This document shows positions 1-10,789 of a stretch of DNA of 64,000 bases, piece by piece. Location of the stretch: NCBI RefSeq assembly GCF_051622035.1, contig NC_135366.1, forward strand, positions 5,301,001 through 5,365,000, written 5' to 3'. The notes beneath the pieces were generated by a model, which was not told the DNA's origin, searched no databases, and saw only the letters and a program-made list of their open reading frames with translations. Source of the stretch: Arctopsyche grandis. Its lineage: Eukaryota > Arthropoda > Insecta > Trichoptera > Hydropsychidae. Within the stretch, counting starts at the first letter, position 1; every line of letters starts with the position of its first letter. Both the position numbers and the translations under genes were made by a program.

Positions 1-12
1 TAATAACTAATA

Positions 13-2159
13 ATGGCTAACAGTGTTCAAGACATTTTAACTATTCCGTTTTCAAATAGAAGTTTTGAGATAAAATTAAAAATAATTAAATATGGGAAAC
101 CGTGTCCGTCTCTTCCAAATTTATCCAGTTTGCATAAAGAAAAAACAAAAGTTTACACTAGACATTTTTGCGTTTCAAATTATAAAAAATTCGAATGGAT
201 TACAGGCTGTGAAATTCGATCCAAACTTTTCTGCTGGCCATGTTTATTGTTCTCCAAAGATATTAATGTGTGGAACAAAGAAGGATTTGCTGATCTCAAC
301 CATTTGACAGCAGCACTGAAGAAACACAAAGGATCGCATGCACACGTTCAATCATTTCTTTCCATACAAATGTTTGGCAAACAACGAATCGACGTATTAA
401 TTGACAGTCAACGTAAAGCCGAAATAAGTCGACATAATGAACAAGTAAATAAAAATAGAGATGTTTTAAAACGAATTATTAACGCAATAATCTATCTAGG
501 AAAACAAGAACTGTCCCTGCGAGGTCACGACGAGTCATGTAATTCCGTAAACAAAGGCAATTACATTGAATATCTAAATGCTCTTCGAGAATATGATTCT
601 GTTTTAGATACTCATTTAAATACTGCTACTACCTTTCGTTGTACTTCTCCAAGTATACAAAATGACATAATCGAAGCAATCGCTCATGTTATTAAAGTTC
701 ATATAAAAAATGAAGTAGAGTCAGCAAGTTTTGTTGCTATTATTCTCGATGAAACTTCAGATATAATGACAAAATCACAGCTCTACGTTTACGTTTTGTA
801 TGTAAAGGCAATGTACATGAACGGTTTATTAGTTTTACAGACGTTAGTGCTGATAAAACATCTAATGGTCTATTCCGTCACGTGGTGAACATAGTTGAAG
901 AATTTAAAATTCAAGACAAATTGGTTGGACAGACTTATGATGGAGCAAGTGTAATGAGTGGACACGTAAATGGTTTGCAATCCAAAGTCCTCAATGCTTA
1001 TCCTTTTGCTCTTTTTACACACTGTTATGCTCATGTATTGAATTTAGTATTGCAGCAAGGTCTTTCTGATATTAAAGAAAGTAAATCATTTTTTCAAACT
1101 TTAAATGGATTGTCTACATACTTTTCAAAATCTTCCAAAAGAGTATTCGCTTTACAGGAATTTGTGACAAAAAGACTTCCCTCTGTAGCACCCACAAGGT
1201 GGAATTTTACATCTCGTTTAAGTAGCACAGTACAACAATACAGAAGTCAATTTACAGATTTTTTTCGACATGTTATAGAAAATTGTGAATTATGGGACAC
1301 AGATACTGTTATAAAAGCACGAGGGTTTTTAGGCTTTTTAGAGGATTTTCAAACAATTAAACTTCTTCAAATTTTTTCAAAACTGTTTGGAATAACTGAT
1401 GTTTTGTATAACATTCTTCAATCTAAATCTTCGGACGTTTTATATTGTTGTAAAAAAATTAATCATGTTTTGCAGCAACTGAAATACGAAAGGGATAATA
1501 ATTTTGAAATGTTATGGAATAATTATTTAAATGAAAAAAATGATGATCATGATCGTAGGCCACAAAGATTAAAAAATTATTCAGAAGTAGAAGATAAAAC
1601 TTCATTTCGTCAATTATATTTCAAAATAGTTGATAGCATAATCGCACAAGTCGAATGTAGATATTCTTCACTTTCCAAATTAGAATATTTCCACCTTCTT
1701 TGTAATGATAAATATGACGAATATAAAGAAAATTTTCCAAATGTTTTAATTAATAAATTAAAAGATTTTTATGGATCACTGTTTGATTATATTCGATTGA
1801 AAAACGAACTCATCGTGCTATATTCCAGCTCTGAATTTTCAGAGAAACCTGTTCATGAATTAATACAATTCATGACAAAAAATAACCTCGAATCTGGTTT
1901 TAAAGAGGTGTTTAAGCTGGGAGAATTAATATTAACGTTACCAAGCAGTACAGCTTCAGCAGAACGTTCTTTTTCGGCGCTGAAAAGAATAAAAACTTGC
2001 TATAGAGGTACGCAAGGTCAAGATAGATTATGTGGCCTTAGCTTAATTTCAATAGAAAAAAAGTTATTGGTGGAATTAAAACAGAAAGACACATTCTATG
2101 CATACGTGATTGAAAAGTTTATGTCTCAGAAACGTCGCATTGAACTTATGTATAAATAA
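13..2159 (+). mobile_element. hAT transposase, ZMYM1/DUF4371-like, one frameshift
   Basis: Transposase of the hAT group often annotated in insects as zinc finger MYM-type protein 1-like. It would cut and paste its own element using an RNase H-like DDE core. The first part (13-888) has a TTF-type zinc-binding segment (RHFCVSNYKKF, then FCWPCLLF, residues about 50-80), the RGHDES motif and the first catalytic Asp in ILDETSD. The second part (882-2159) has YDGASVMSG with the second Asp, HCYAHVLNLV, APTRWN and the C-terminal dimerisation motif LPSSTASAERSFS. The two parts are in different frames. Homology switches frame near 809-815, so one small indel breaks an otherwise complete coding region. 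In-frame stops lie just before the ATG at 13. No terminal repeats are visible, because the 5' end lies outside the window. A degraded element, not a host gene. Confidence 0.85.
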
Positions 2160-2220
2160 CTAATAAATTAAACATTTTTGTAATGCAAAACGAGTATTTT
2201 TTTTTAATTGCTAATTTTAT

Positions 2221-2369
2221 ACCCTACGCCCTACGGCATACACAGCACACCCGGTATTAACACCCACCGTCCGCCACTGGTGTGTTTGGCGCGGTAAAGA
2301 AGTTGGTGCCAACCTAAAGGTTACTACCGCTACCAACTTAAGGGACACTTGGGAGAACGTCGCGTTACA
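2221..2369 (-). mobile_element. possible LTR terminus (fossil)
   Basis: On the minus strand this begins TGTAACGCGACGTT, almost the same terminus as the GC-richer block starting at 44148 (+). A shared TGTAACGCGACG start suggests the 5' edge of an LTR family of Gypsy type. It lies between the hAT element and the LINE, has no coding capacity and has no recognisable partner LTR. The other end is not defined. Old and fragmentary. Confidence 0.35.
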
Positions 2370-2517
2370 ATATTATATTTTTATTTATGTTTATTATTAT
2401 TTTTTGTCTCATTATACAACTTTCTTTTTATATTTTATTCTGTATGTGTGCCTATTTAAATAAAATAAAAATATATAGCAACCACCAAAAGGTATAGGTA
2501 TAAATGTACAAAGTTTT

Positions 2518-5401
2518 TTTGCTCACAAGGATGAGGTTTGGAGTTTAACTGTAAGTCAAAAACCATTATTTATAGGTTTAAGTGAAACGCATGTAACTAG
2601 TGATTTTGAAGATTTTGAGCTGAATATAGATGGATATTGTGTTTTGAGGTGTGACTCTAATTCTAGACATACGGGTGGGGTACTATTGTATTTAAGGGAT
2701 GATTTAAGTTACGGTAATGTAATAGTTAATAAGGTTGATGGTGAGTTTTGGACAATTGGTGTGGATGTGCTTGTGAATGGAGTTACTGTGTTTTTGCTAG
2801 TAATTTACCGCTCTCCGAATGGTAGAAGTGGAAGATTTCTTAAATTTTTAGAAGAATTGAGTGAAAGAAGTATAGATGTGGGTAAAAATATAATTATGTT
2901 TGGGGACTGGAATTTTAATTGGTTACAGACAGAAGAATTTTATGTAAAAAAGTTGAGAAATTGGGTAAATGAATTGGGTTTTAAACAAAAAGTGACGGAA
3001 GCAACGAGAGTGAATAATTTATCAAGCTCTCTCATTGATTTGGTTATAACAAATATAATGGATTTGCGGTGTGAGGTGAAAGATGTACCGAAAATAGGAG
3101 ACCATTCTATTGTCAACATGTTTTTGGGACAGCGGTTTAGTAACGGAGGACTTAAAAGTATGCAGGTGACTGAAAGAGAAAACATTGATTATCAATTGAT
3201 GAATTAATTGTTAAAGAAGTGTGTATGGGGAAAGGATGGTGATAGTGTGAATGAAATGTGGGAGATAGTGTATCGTAATATAACATATTCTAAAAGTAAA
3301 TGCGTAAAAACCACAAGAATCATGCATAAGCATAAGCTGAAACCTTGGTTTACCAAGGAAGTAAAGGAAAGCTTAGTTGATAAGAATGTTAGTTATAAAA
3401 GATATAAAATTATTAAGGCTATGGATGGAATCCAATTAGAAAATGCTTGGTTAGATTATAAAAGAAAGAGGAATAAATGTGTGAATGTTTTGCGTAATGC
3501 GAAGAGGGATTGGCATGAAAGAAATATAGATGGTGCAAAAAAAGATCCCACAAAAATGTGGCGATTAATTAAAACTTTGATTTCCGGGGGAAAAATCTTT
3601 CTTTGAATGAATTAGAAGTCGAGGGGGTAGTATATAATGATAAAGAGGATATGGTTAAAAGATTGAATGAGTTTTACATCAATAGTGTGAATGATATAGT
3701 TAATTCAATTCAAACAAGGCATAATAGTGTGAATGATGATATTAATTTGGGTTTAAATAAGTTTGATAGGTTTAAATTAGTGGAAATGGGGGGATTAAAT
3801 GGTGTATTGAAGGGTATGAAATCAGTTTCTAGTATGGATGGATTGACTCTAGATATTATAATCAACACTTGGGACATGGTTGGACCTCAGTTACTGAAAT
3901 TAATAAATGAATCGTTAGAAGTGGGATCCGTCCCGGATGCATGGAAGGTGTCTACTATTGTGCCGGTACCAAATGTTACTGGCACACATAAAGCCAGTGA
4001 AATGAGGCCCATCAATATGTTACCAATTGTTGAGAAGATGCTGGAGGAAATCGTTATGATTCAATTGAAAGAGTTCATTAGTATAAATGATTGTTTGGTT
4101 GTGGAACAGTCTGGATTTAGAGTGAAACATTCAACAGAAACCGCTATCCAATTGGTGGTTTCTGATTGGATGGAGGCGATGGATGAATCTAGCATGGTTG
4201 TTGGAGCAGTTTTTCTAGATTTTAAGCGAGCGTTCGAGACAGTAGATAGGAATATTTTATTACAAAAATTATATAAGTTAGGAATAAATGGTATAGTATT
4301 AAAGTGGCTTCAATCATACTTAAATAATAGAAGGCAAATAGTAAAAATTGATAAGGTGTTATCCTCTGAATTTGTAACACCTCATGGAGTGCCGCAAGGG
4401 TCCAAATTGGGACCCTTATTATTTATATTATATATAAACGATATTGTTAAGGTAATTAAGATGTGTAAAATATATTTGTTTGCAGATGATACATTGATAT
4501 ATATAATTGGAAAGAATGTTGATGTAATATCTGAGATTTTAAATATAGAATTAAATTATGTGAATGACTGGTTGTGTGAAAATAAATTAAAGTTGAGTGT
4601 GAATAAAACAAAAATTATGTGGTTGAATGGTAAAAATAAAAATATATTGAATGAAATTAGAATTGATGATAAGTTAATTGAGAAAGTTGAAAATATAAAA
4701 TACTTAGGTGTATACATAGATTCAGGACTAAATTTTAAAATGCACGCTGACTATATAATAAAAAAAATGGCTAGAAAAGTTGGTGTATTATGTAGATTAA
4801 GAAATATTTTAAGTAAAAAAAGTAAAATTTTAGTGTTTAATTCAATTGTCTTGCCACACGTGGTTTATTGTGCCACTGTGCTTAATTTGTTTAGTGGCCA
4901 AGATTTAGAAAAAATGCAAAAAATACAGAATAAAGCTATGAGAGCTATTTTGAATGTGAGTAGATTTAAGAGTATTGGAAGTATGTTAGATGAATTAGGA
5001 TGGATGAGTATTAGAATTAGTCTAAATATTAGTACATTGTCTTTTGTTTATAAGTTAGATCATAAGTTATTACCTAAGTATTTTGATGATTATATAATAA
5101 GGAATAGAAATAAACATAGTTTTTATACTAGAAATAAGGACAAACTAGTTGTAAGTAGAGTAAGAAAGAATAAGACGGCTGGGGGTGTTTTTCACAGAGG
5201 TGTGCTCTTGTATAATGCCCTCCCTGAGTGCGTCAGGTCTGCTAAAAACATGGATGCATTCCTGCGAGGTGCGAAGAGACACCTCTGTGAGGGACAGTAC
5301 ATATAAGTTAATTATAAATTTTAGAGTTAAGTATAATAATTAAGATGTATTTTTAAATTAGCTTGATAGCTAAATATATATATATAAATAAATAAATAAA
5401 C
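2518..5401 (+). mobile_element. CR1/Jockey-group LINE, 5'-truncated, nearly complete ORF2
   Basis: Non-LTR retrotransposon ORF2 with an APE-type endonuclease followed by a reverse transcriptase. The endonuclease frame is open from about 2518 without an ATG (GLSETH carries the catalytic Glu; then IYRSPNG, FGDWNFNW, and GDHSIV near 3100). The RT has FLDFKRAFETVD, HGVPQGSKLGPLLF and the FADD catalytic box near 4480, followed by the thumb and C-terminal region to 5306. Two defects are visible: an in-frame TAA at 3205-3207 and a frame change near 3590-3606 in a run of G and A. The 3' UTR ends in (AAAT)n at about 5401. A 3' fragment of the same family sits at 10231-10351 (-). The exact clade (CR1, Jockey or relative) is not resolved by eye. 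Confidence 0.85.
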
Positions 5402-5620
5402 ATTATCCGATAAATTTTACCTCTGAGATGGATTTAATTATTTGATTTATTTCGACGAGAGAAACAATTGAAGACATTATCCGATAAAATTTACCTCTGA
5501 AATGATTTAATTATTTGATTTATTTCGACGAGAGAAACAATTGAAGACATTATCCGATAAAATTTACCTCTGAAATGATTTAATTAATTGATTTATTTCG
5601 ACGAGAGAAACAATTGAAGA
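5401..5620 (+). repeat. three-unit tandem repeat, 73-74 bp period
   Basis: Three head-to-tail units start at 5401, 5475 and 5548, each beginning CATTATCCGATAAA and ending CAATTGAAGA. Units 2 and 3 differ at about one position, unit 1 at a few. It directly abuts the (AAAT)n tail of the LINE, so the LINE may have inserted at the edge of the array. Downstream (5625-5665) are two short palindromes, one of them CCCAACCCGGGTTGGG. Confidence 0.85.
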
Positions 5621-5664
5621 CTAAAAAAATTTCGTTTGATAAACGAAATTTGTCCCAACCCGGG

Positions 5665-6060
5665 TTGGGACCATCGCTCGGTCACCCATACTAACACATG
5701 ATATATTCTCAGTAACTGCACATTACGGGGAAGTCAAAATAATAATTCTTTGATTTTTTTTTCGATCTTAGTGCGTATCTTCGTAAGTCAAAACGTCTTC
5801 GACAAACAAAAGTCGAGGATTACCTGTATGTGATTGTTGATGATCTAATTTTAGGTCAATCTCGAAAATTTATTTAAATTGGGCATGTTCTGTTTTAACT
5901 TTCAATATTTTATTTTAATTTTAATATATTGATTATAATTTTATTTTGATATTTGAATTTAATTTTAATATAATAATAATATTTTTAATTTTGATATTTA
6001 ATTTCAATTTTTAAATTTAATTTTTATTTCGATATTTTGTACGCTACTGGTTTTATCCTG
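5665..6060 (-). repeat. dispersed repeat with a Tigger-like end, AT-rich
   Basis: 5810-6060 is the reverse complement of the sequence at about 59880-60001 plus 61090-61200, so this is a dispersed repeat family. Here it lacks the LTR and Harbinger insertions carried by the other copy. The stretch at 5800-5827 ends AGTCGAGGATTACCTGTA, resembling the Tigger-type terminus at 7626. 5840-6050 is a low-complexity ATTTTAATTTTAATATT block. No coding sequence is recognised. Confidence 0.6.
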
Positions 6061-6244
6061 CTGGTTAAAACGTTGGACCAAAATCGTCGTTGGTTTGGTC
6101 CGTACGCAGCATTACGCGCGTAAATGGCAGACTTGCCATCTCGCTTGCTCCAAGGCTTCTAGTGTACGCTCCCGGAAACTGAACGAAAGTATTTCTTAGC
6201 AGTTACCGCTCGAATTATTACGTTTAGATACAAATAAAATATAT

Positions 6245-6540
6245 TGAAGAGTATTCAGAGGTAAGTGGAGTCAGGTCGAGGTACAAGAAAACACGCAGGC
6301 AGGTTCCAAGTCTTTATTGCTGCTCGTCCGGTGGAGGTCAGAATCCGAATGCCACCGTTCGAGAGCGCACCATACTTATAAATATTCAGCGCTCAGCGCA
6401 TACACGTATGACACGTAAACATGTATAGTCATTGGTCAAGGAGTCTGGTGCAGCCATTGGCCGCAACGCCCGACTCCACCATTGGTCAGCGTCACCATGA
6501 CGTCACCGGTCTACGGGGCGTCTCTCTTAATAACTTTACA
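6245..6540 (-). mobile_element. solo LTR, 296 bp, TSD ATAT (fossil)
   Basis: The block runs TG...CA and is flanked by ATAT at 6241-6244 and 6541-6544, the 4-bp duplication typical of Gypsy-type elements. Read on the minus strand it has CCAAT boxes, a TATA-like ATATTTATAAG and an AATAAA signal (TTTATT at 6313-6318 on +) in promoter-to-polyA order. No internal region is attached, so it is a solo LTR left by LTR-LTR recombination. Confidence 0.7.
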
Positions 6541-7626
6541 ATATGAAGATAGAAAACCAATCCTTTTGAAAGTGGTAAAATAAAAAACTGACAAAACAAA
6601 TGCAAAATAGCACAGAGAAAAAATCCGTAAAAAAATATATATTTTTGACTTTTAAAATTCGCTAGAAAATTAATTATAAGTATTTTAAAACAATAAAAAA
6701 TCACAATCAATAGAAAAAACATCTGACTATTGATTCCAATACTCACTTTGAGCACAGCTATACTAGATTTTGAAGTTAAGACCGCAAAAGCCAAAAATCT
6801 GTAAAATGTGCGCATTTTTTTAAACGCTCAACAAAAATCATTATCATATTCGATTTCAGTGGGTCAAACTTAGTAAAGATTGGTGATCCTCTGCTCTGGT
6901 AACTCAAAAACGTGACTTTGTTGCTCAGTGTAATTAATAGGTTATTTACGTAAAGCATCCGACTCAAACACAAACGGGAAATTTACAGTACTGCCACTAC
7001 ATGAAAACTTTTAGATTCTTTCAAGTGTTGCATTTGTCAATGGCATTGAGATTGACTTAATGCGAGTATCTAAAAAAATTTTACGATTTTTTTCTTTATC
7101 TTTTAAAATAGTGGAGACCGTTGAATGTGACAATCTCAAATTATTTGCCAAGTTCATCACTTTTTTACCACTATCATATTGTTTTATCACTTCAAGTTTC
7201 ATTTCTAAGTGTATCACCTTTCTATTTTTTTTTTAACAAGAGTTTTTTTATCAGTCATTATCCTGTTTCTTGATCACACATTATAAATGTTCTTATAAAT
7301 AAAAATTTGAGCACTAATCAACCCGAAATTGAGAAAATAAACATCCTAAAACAATAACGAACAGTCATTGTTTTAGGATGTTTAGGACCGTATGAGTTTG
7401 CGACTGGTGACGAATCCCAAAGGAATAAGTCATAACTTAATTTTTAAAACTACTGCGATGTTTCATTTCTTTCGAAAGAGAATTCCCTGTTTTCATAACT
7501 CACATCCGCTTGAGATTTATCAATCAATTTTTGTAAAATAATTAATTAATAAAAAATATATTATTTTTTTTCGGTCGTAAGTGCGAACCGTCATAAGTCG
7601 AACCGTCGTAAGTCGACGACTACCTG
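6541..7626 (-). mobile_element. Tigger (pogo/CENP-B) element fragment
   Basis: The minus-strand ORF at 7217-7011 encodes the N-terminal helix-turn-helix of Tigger transposases (EMKLEVIKQYDSGKKV, then LSHSTVSTILKDK). The terminus at 7626 reads CAGGTAGTCGTCGACTTACG on the minus strand, followed outward by TA at 7627-7628, the expected Tc1/mariner-group target. The rest of the transposase is missing, so this is an internally deleted or truncated copy. A hairpin with 17-bp arms lies at about 7340-7384. The part from 6541 to about 6985 has no recognisable coding content. Its 7626 end abuts hAT sequence that starts at 7629. Confidence 0.65.
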
Positions 7627-7773
7627 TAGAAGCATTTGAAGAAGGCGTAGAGAATTTTTTTAACGTTGGAATTGATTATTTGGGAAAATGGTGCAAATAA
7701 GATGTTTTTTCATGGATGCTTCTCCATGATGTACCCGAATGGGAACAGGTTAAAAAAACTATTGCATATTTAA

Positions 7774-8967
7774 CACTTTCAATGCTGAGCTAGAATCCGT
7801 GCTATGCTGATATTTTATAAAATAGCTCTGTCTCACAAATGTTTTGACGTGTGGAGGTCTAGACATTTCTTGGAAGGCGCGTCTACCTGAATCTTGCATA
7901 AAGAACGCTATACAGTACCTATATTTATTCATTATTTTCGTAAAAAAAAAAACTTCTGGAAATTTTTTGTTCGTAGAATTAGCAAATAATATAACGATAT
8001 TTAAAAATAATAAAACACTTTAATTTATGTTTTAACAAATATATTTTTTAAATAAAAATTGCATAAAATGATGATAAAAAACTTATATATCATTAAAAAT
8101 TTTGTCGTGATAAGATCTAAAGCACGGGTCTAGACACAAACCCGGCTGGTTTGTACATTCCATACAATAAAAGAGTGGATTTTCTCTCCTTTCGTTCACT
8201 CCAGCAATAGTGGCACCGTCTTCTTTTCGTTTTTCCCTGCTGGTCTTTGTCACAAAAACTGGGAAGATGATGGCGATGAAGATTTTGTTTTGGGGGAGGC
8301 CCTACTAATTTTTCTATTATTTCCAGCCTAAAATCGTACAAAGACATTTTCTTGGTATTGTGCGTATTATACATGTAGTAAGAATTTAATAACATTGTCT
8401 GAAATAGATGTATGCCCAATTTTTTGTACCATCTTAAAGTTTTTCTCCTACATGGGTAGTAGGCTAACATCTGATCGTGGTAATCTTCTCCCCCCATAAA
8501 TTTGTTATATTGAATTATCATATTGGGTTTTTCTACAACATTCTATTACATGATGTTTTCCAGGAATCGACTCACCATTATCGTGTAAGCAGGTAAATCA
8601 AAAAAAAATTGGCATTTTTACATATAAAGTGATAGCATCATATTTAAATCACCCATTGTACATTTTAGTATATTCACTTACATTTACTAAGACTAATATC
8701 TACTAAGCTTTTTGTATAAAAATATAATCACCAAAACATCTATATTTTTTGAATAAGTTAAAAAATAAACAGTAAATAACATTACATATATAAAATTTTA
8801 AATAGAGAGTGTATAGAGACTTTTAGTCGAAAAAATTGAATGCTTCTCGCGGTACTACAGCAAGTGCGTATCTTTTTTTTTTGAACCATTCTGTTGGAAA
8901 GGGACAAAGCGCGCTCGGCTACGGAAATTTTGTGAACACGACAGGCGTGTCGTTAGCACCCAACGGG
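7774..8967 (-). mobile_element. piggyBac element, internally deleted, TTAA target
   Basis: TTAA at 7770-7773 and 8968-8971 flanks an element whose ends read CACTTTCAATGCTGAG (left) and, inverted from the right, CCCGTTGGGTGCTAACGAC. They are weakly similar, with the C..C.TT...TGCT pattern of piggyBac ends. A subterminal palindrome (CACGACAGGCGTGTCG) is present on the right. The interior holds only the C-terminal part of the transposase (8117-8521, -). Confidence 0.85.
8117..8521 (-). pseudogene. piggyBac transposase C-terminal fragment
   Basis: 134 codons of the piggyBac/PGBD transposase (DDE_Tnp_1_7). FMGGEDYHDQMLAYYPCRRK is the conserved segment after the last catalytic Asp, WYKKLGIHLFQTMLLNSY the following helix, and CHYCWSERKERK is the start of the cysteine-rich C-terminal zinc-binding region. 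The N-terminal and central catalytic regions are absent, so it cannot transpose. It is read opposite to the hAT fragment it landed in. Confidence 0.88.
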
Positions 8968-8999
8968 TTAAGTGAAACGGGTATTAGGGCTTCACTACG

Positions 9000-9467
9000 C
9001 TGACCGCGTTCTGCGCAAGCCGAGCGTACAGTGTACACAAAGCAAAGCCGTGCTCAACTCATACGATTTTTTAGCTCGCAATTTTACCGATTTAAAATTC
9101 GGCACACTTCCAATTAACCCTTTTAAACGAAAAAAAAATAGTGTGGTCAGAGCACTATCCCAATAAACATATTTCAATATAAAATAGTATTAGCAGTGGG
9201 AAAAAATCCCAAGTGTAAATACGTACATACTTTTGACTTTTGATTTGAATTGGACGACTACTTAGAGAGATTTAAAGCTAAAAAGTACTACAGATGACAG
9301 ATAAAATACCCAACTCTAGATTCCAATATTCATTTTAAACAGAAAATTGACATATTTCGAAACATCGACCGAACAACACCAAGCTATAGGAAAATCGCTC
9401 GAGCCAATCAACATTCTATAAGAAAAGTCATATCTCGTCTCTTCACCAGTTTTTGTGTCGAACAGTG
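9000..9467 (+). mobile_element. one-arm copy of the CACTG inverted-repeat element
   Basis: Same sequence family as the arms of the element at 17016-19671: the run from about 9080 to 9467 matches 19180-19671 with scattered changes. It ends ...GTCGAACAGTG at 9467 followed by TTA, the same terminus and target as the larger copy. Only one arm is present and the left limit is uncertain. It adjoins the residue of the hAT fragment at 8990. Confidence 0.6.
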
Positions 9468-9712
9468 TTAAATATGTACTTTTAACTACTGTGAGAATTC
9501 CAATAAGCTATGTTGAATGTATAGAATTAGCACAACTTGTACAATTCCGATCCAAAACCAGTGATCTCATAAATTTCACAACAATACACAAGTCTTACGA
9601 TGGCATCATCATCGCTCCTGTACAAACATGCAGAACTCGAGGGCAACGTCCCCTTTGACTATTCCAGAAGAAAGAGTTCATCGCTCAATCGTAAAACGAA
9701 CGAAATCCAACA

Positions 9713-10170
9713 GTGATGTCATCATGCAACTGCAACACGTGTCCTGAAGACGTCTGCACGTGGCACACGTGTAAGGATACATTGTATCTGCAGTGACCGC
9801 ATTCTTAAATGAACGACGTCCTGGCTATGACATAGCTATGGCATCAGCGCCATAGCTATAAAACAAACGATGCCCAGAGCTGAGGTTAACATACGGACAA
9901 AAACACGTGTCCTGAAAACAGGTCAACATACGGATAAAACACGTGTCCCGAAGACAAAGATCCTGCACACGGCACGCCTAGAACTTGCTTATATAAACCC
10001 GCACAGCGGACGCACCGGCTAGTTCAGTCGGGCTTTCCCCTGAAGTAGGCAACTATCCCACTTCCCCGTGAATTTTCTGTATAATAAACTTATAAACTGA
10101 AGAAAATTTCCTCTTATTATCTACAACGAGTTTCCATAGACTGGGTTTTGGTCACAACATAACCTCCCGT
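9713..10170 (+). mobile_element. LTR-like block (fossil), limits uncertain
   Basis: Contains, in order, repeated ACACGTGTCCTGAAGAC modules (about 9738-9950), a TATA box (TATATAAA near 9990), an insect-type initiator (TCAGTCGGG), and AATAAA near 10083, followed by GGTCACAACA. This promoter-then-polyA layout without an ORF fits an LTR. No clean TG..CA ends with a target duplication could be fixed. Inserted in the ancient repeat at 9478-10530. Confidence 0.4.
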
Positions 10171-10230
10171 CCTATAAATAGATCAAAAGCTATTAGTAAT
10201 CTCAAGTTTCCAATATAAAGCGATTCTAGG

Positions 10231-10351
10231 TTTAATTTATTTTATTTATTTATACATATATATTTTAGCTATCAAGCTAATTTTAAAATACATCTTAATT
10301 ATAAAACTTAACTCTAAAATTTATAATTAACTTATATGTACTGTCCCTCAC
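10231..10351 (-). mobile_element. 3' end of the CR1/Jockey-group LINE (5'-truncated copy)
   Basis: The reverse complement matches the 3' end of the LINE at 2518-5401: the last coding triplets (CTGTGAGGGACAGTACATAT), the 3' UTR with TTAGCTTGATAGCTAAA, and the (TAAA)n tail. A severely 5'-truncated insertion, as is usual for target-primed reverse transcription. Confidence 0.85.
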
Positions 10352-10529
10352 AGATGAATTACATTTTAGAGAAAAAATCTGGGTTTCATATTGAAGACCA
10401 ACCTTTCATTCATGTCTACAAGTAAACTATAAACGAATCTCTAAAGTATTAATGACTTTTGTATTGAGCCAAATTTTAGCGTTAATATAAATACTAACCC
10501 TTCATATTTCAATACGGACTGAAAATTTA

Positions 10530-10789
10530 AACACTAAAAATACAGGACTGTAAGGTGGACTTTTCTTGCCAACGTACAGAAGCCTGGATTTTTCAAGTGA
10601 AAATGATGGATGGCAACTCTAATTTTGACACCCAACGTTCTAGAAACCCCACTCGAGTTTGTCACCAGCGCCTCTTGCATATCAATATGTCAAGACCGTG
10701 AGCTCTAAACGTCTTAAGAGTCTACATCTAGGCATCCATTGCCCAGTATCCACTCTCCAGGAGTTCGTGCTTCTCCCTCCCAAGGAGCA
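10530..10789 (+). promoter_or_regulatory. conserved upstream/5' UTR block of ZAD gene A
   Basis: About 250 bp before the gene A start is conserved upstream of gene C (about 33445-33723). Shared pieces include GTGGACTTTTCTT, CCAACGTAC, AATTTTGACACC, CTAGAAAC, CGTCTTAAG and CTAGGCATCCATT. The proximal part also occurs before B (29370-29556) and, inverted, before E (59312-59480). Conservation across paralogues, in sequence that is mostly non-coding, points to a shared promoter and leader. The transcription start is not identified. Confidence 0.55.

Larger units (their letters stand above)
7629..8990 (+). mobile_element. hAT transposase fragment, split by piggyBac
   Basis: 7629-7769 encodes EAFEEGVENFFNVG, then WMLLHDVPEWEQVKKTIAYL, matching the minus-strand hAT segment at 28645-28878. 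The match resumes at 8972-8990 (GTGAAACGGGTATTA). The two halves are separated by the piggyBac element at 7774-8967. The intact sequence of the second hAT copy (about 28690-28710) shows the uninterrupted state. A dead transposase remnant, bounded on its left by the Tigger piece. Confidence 0.8.
9478..10530 (+). repeat. ancient dispersed repeat with two insertions
   Basis: Blocks at 9478-9519, about 10180-10215 and about 10355-10500 line up in order with one continuous block at about 46840-47070. The gaps are an LTR-like insertion (ending about 10170) and the LINE 3' end at 10231-10351. The pentamer ATAGA flanks the first insertion (left about 9515, right about 10177). No coding function is seen. 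Confidence 0.55.
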
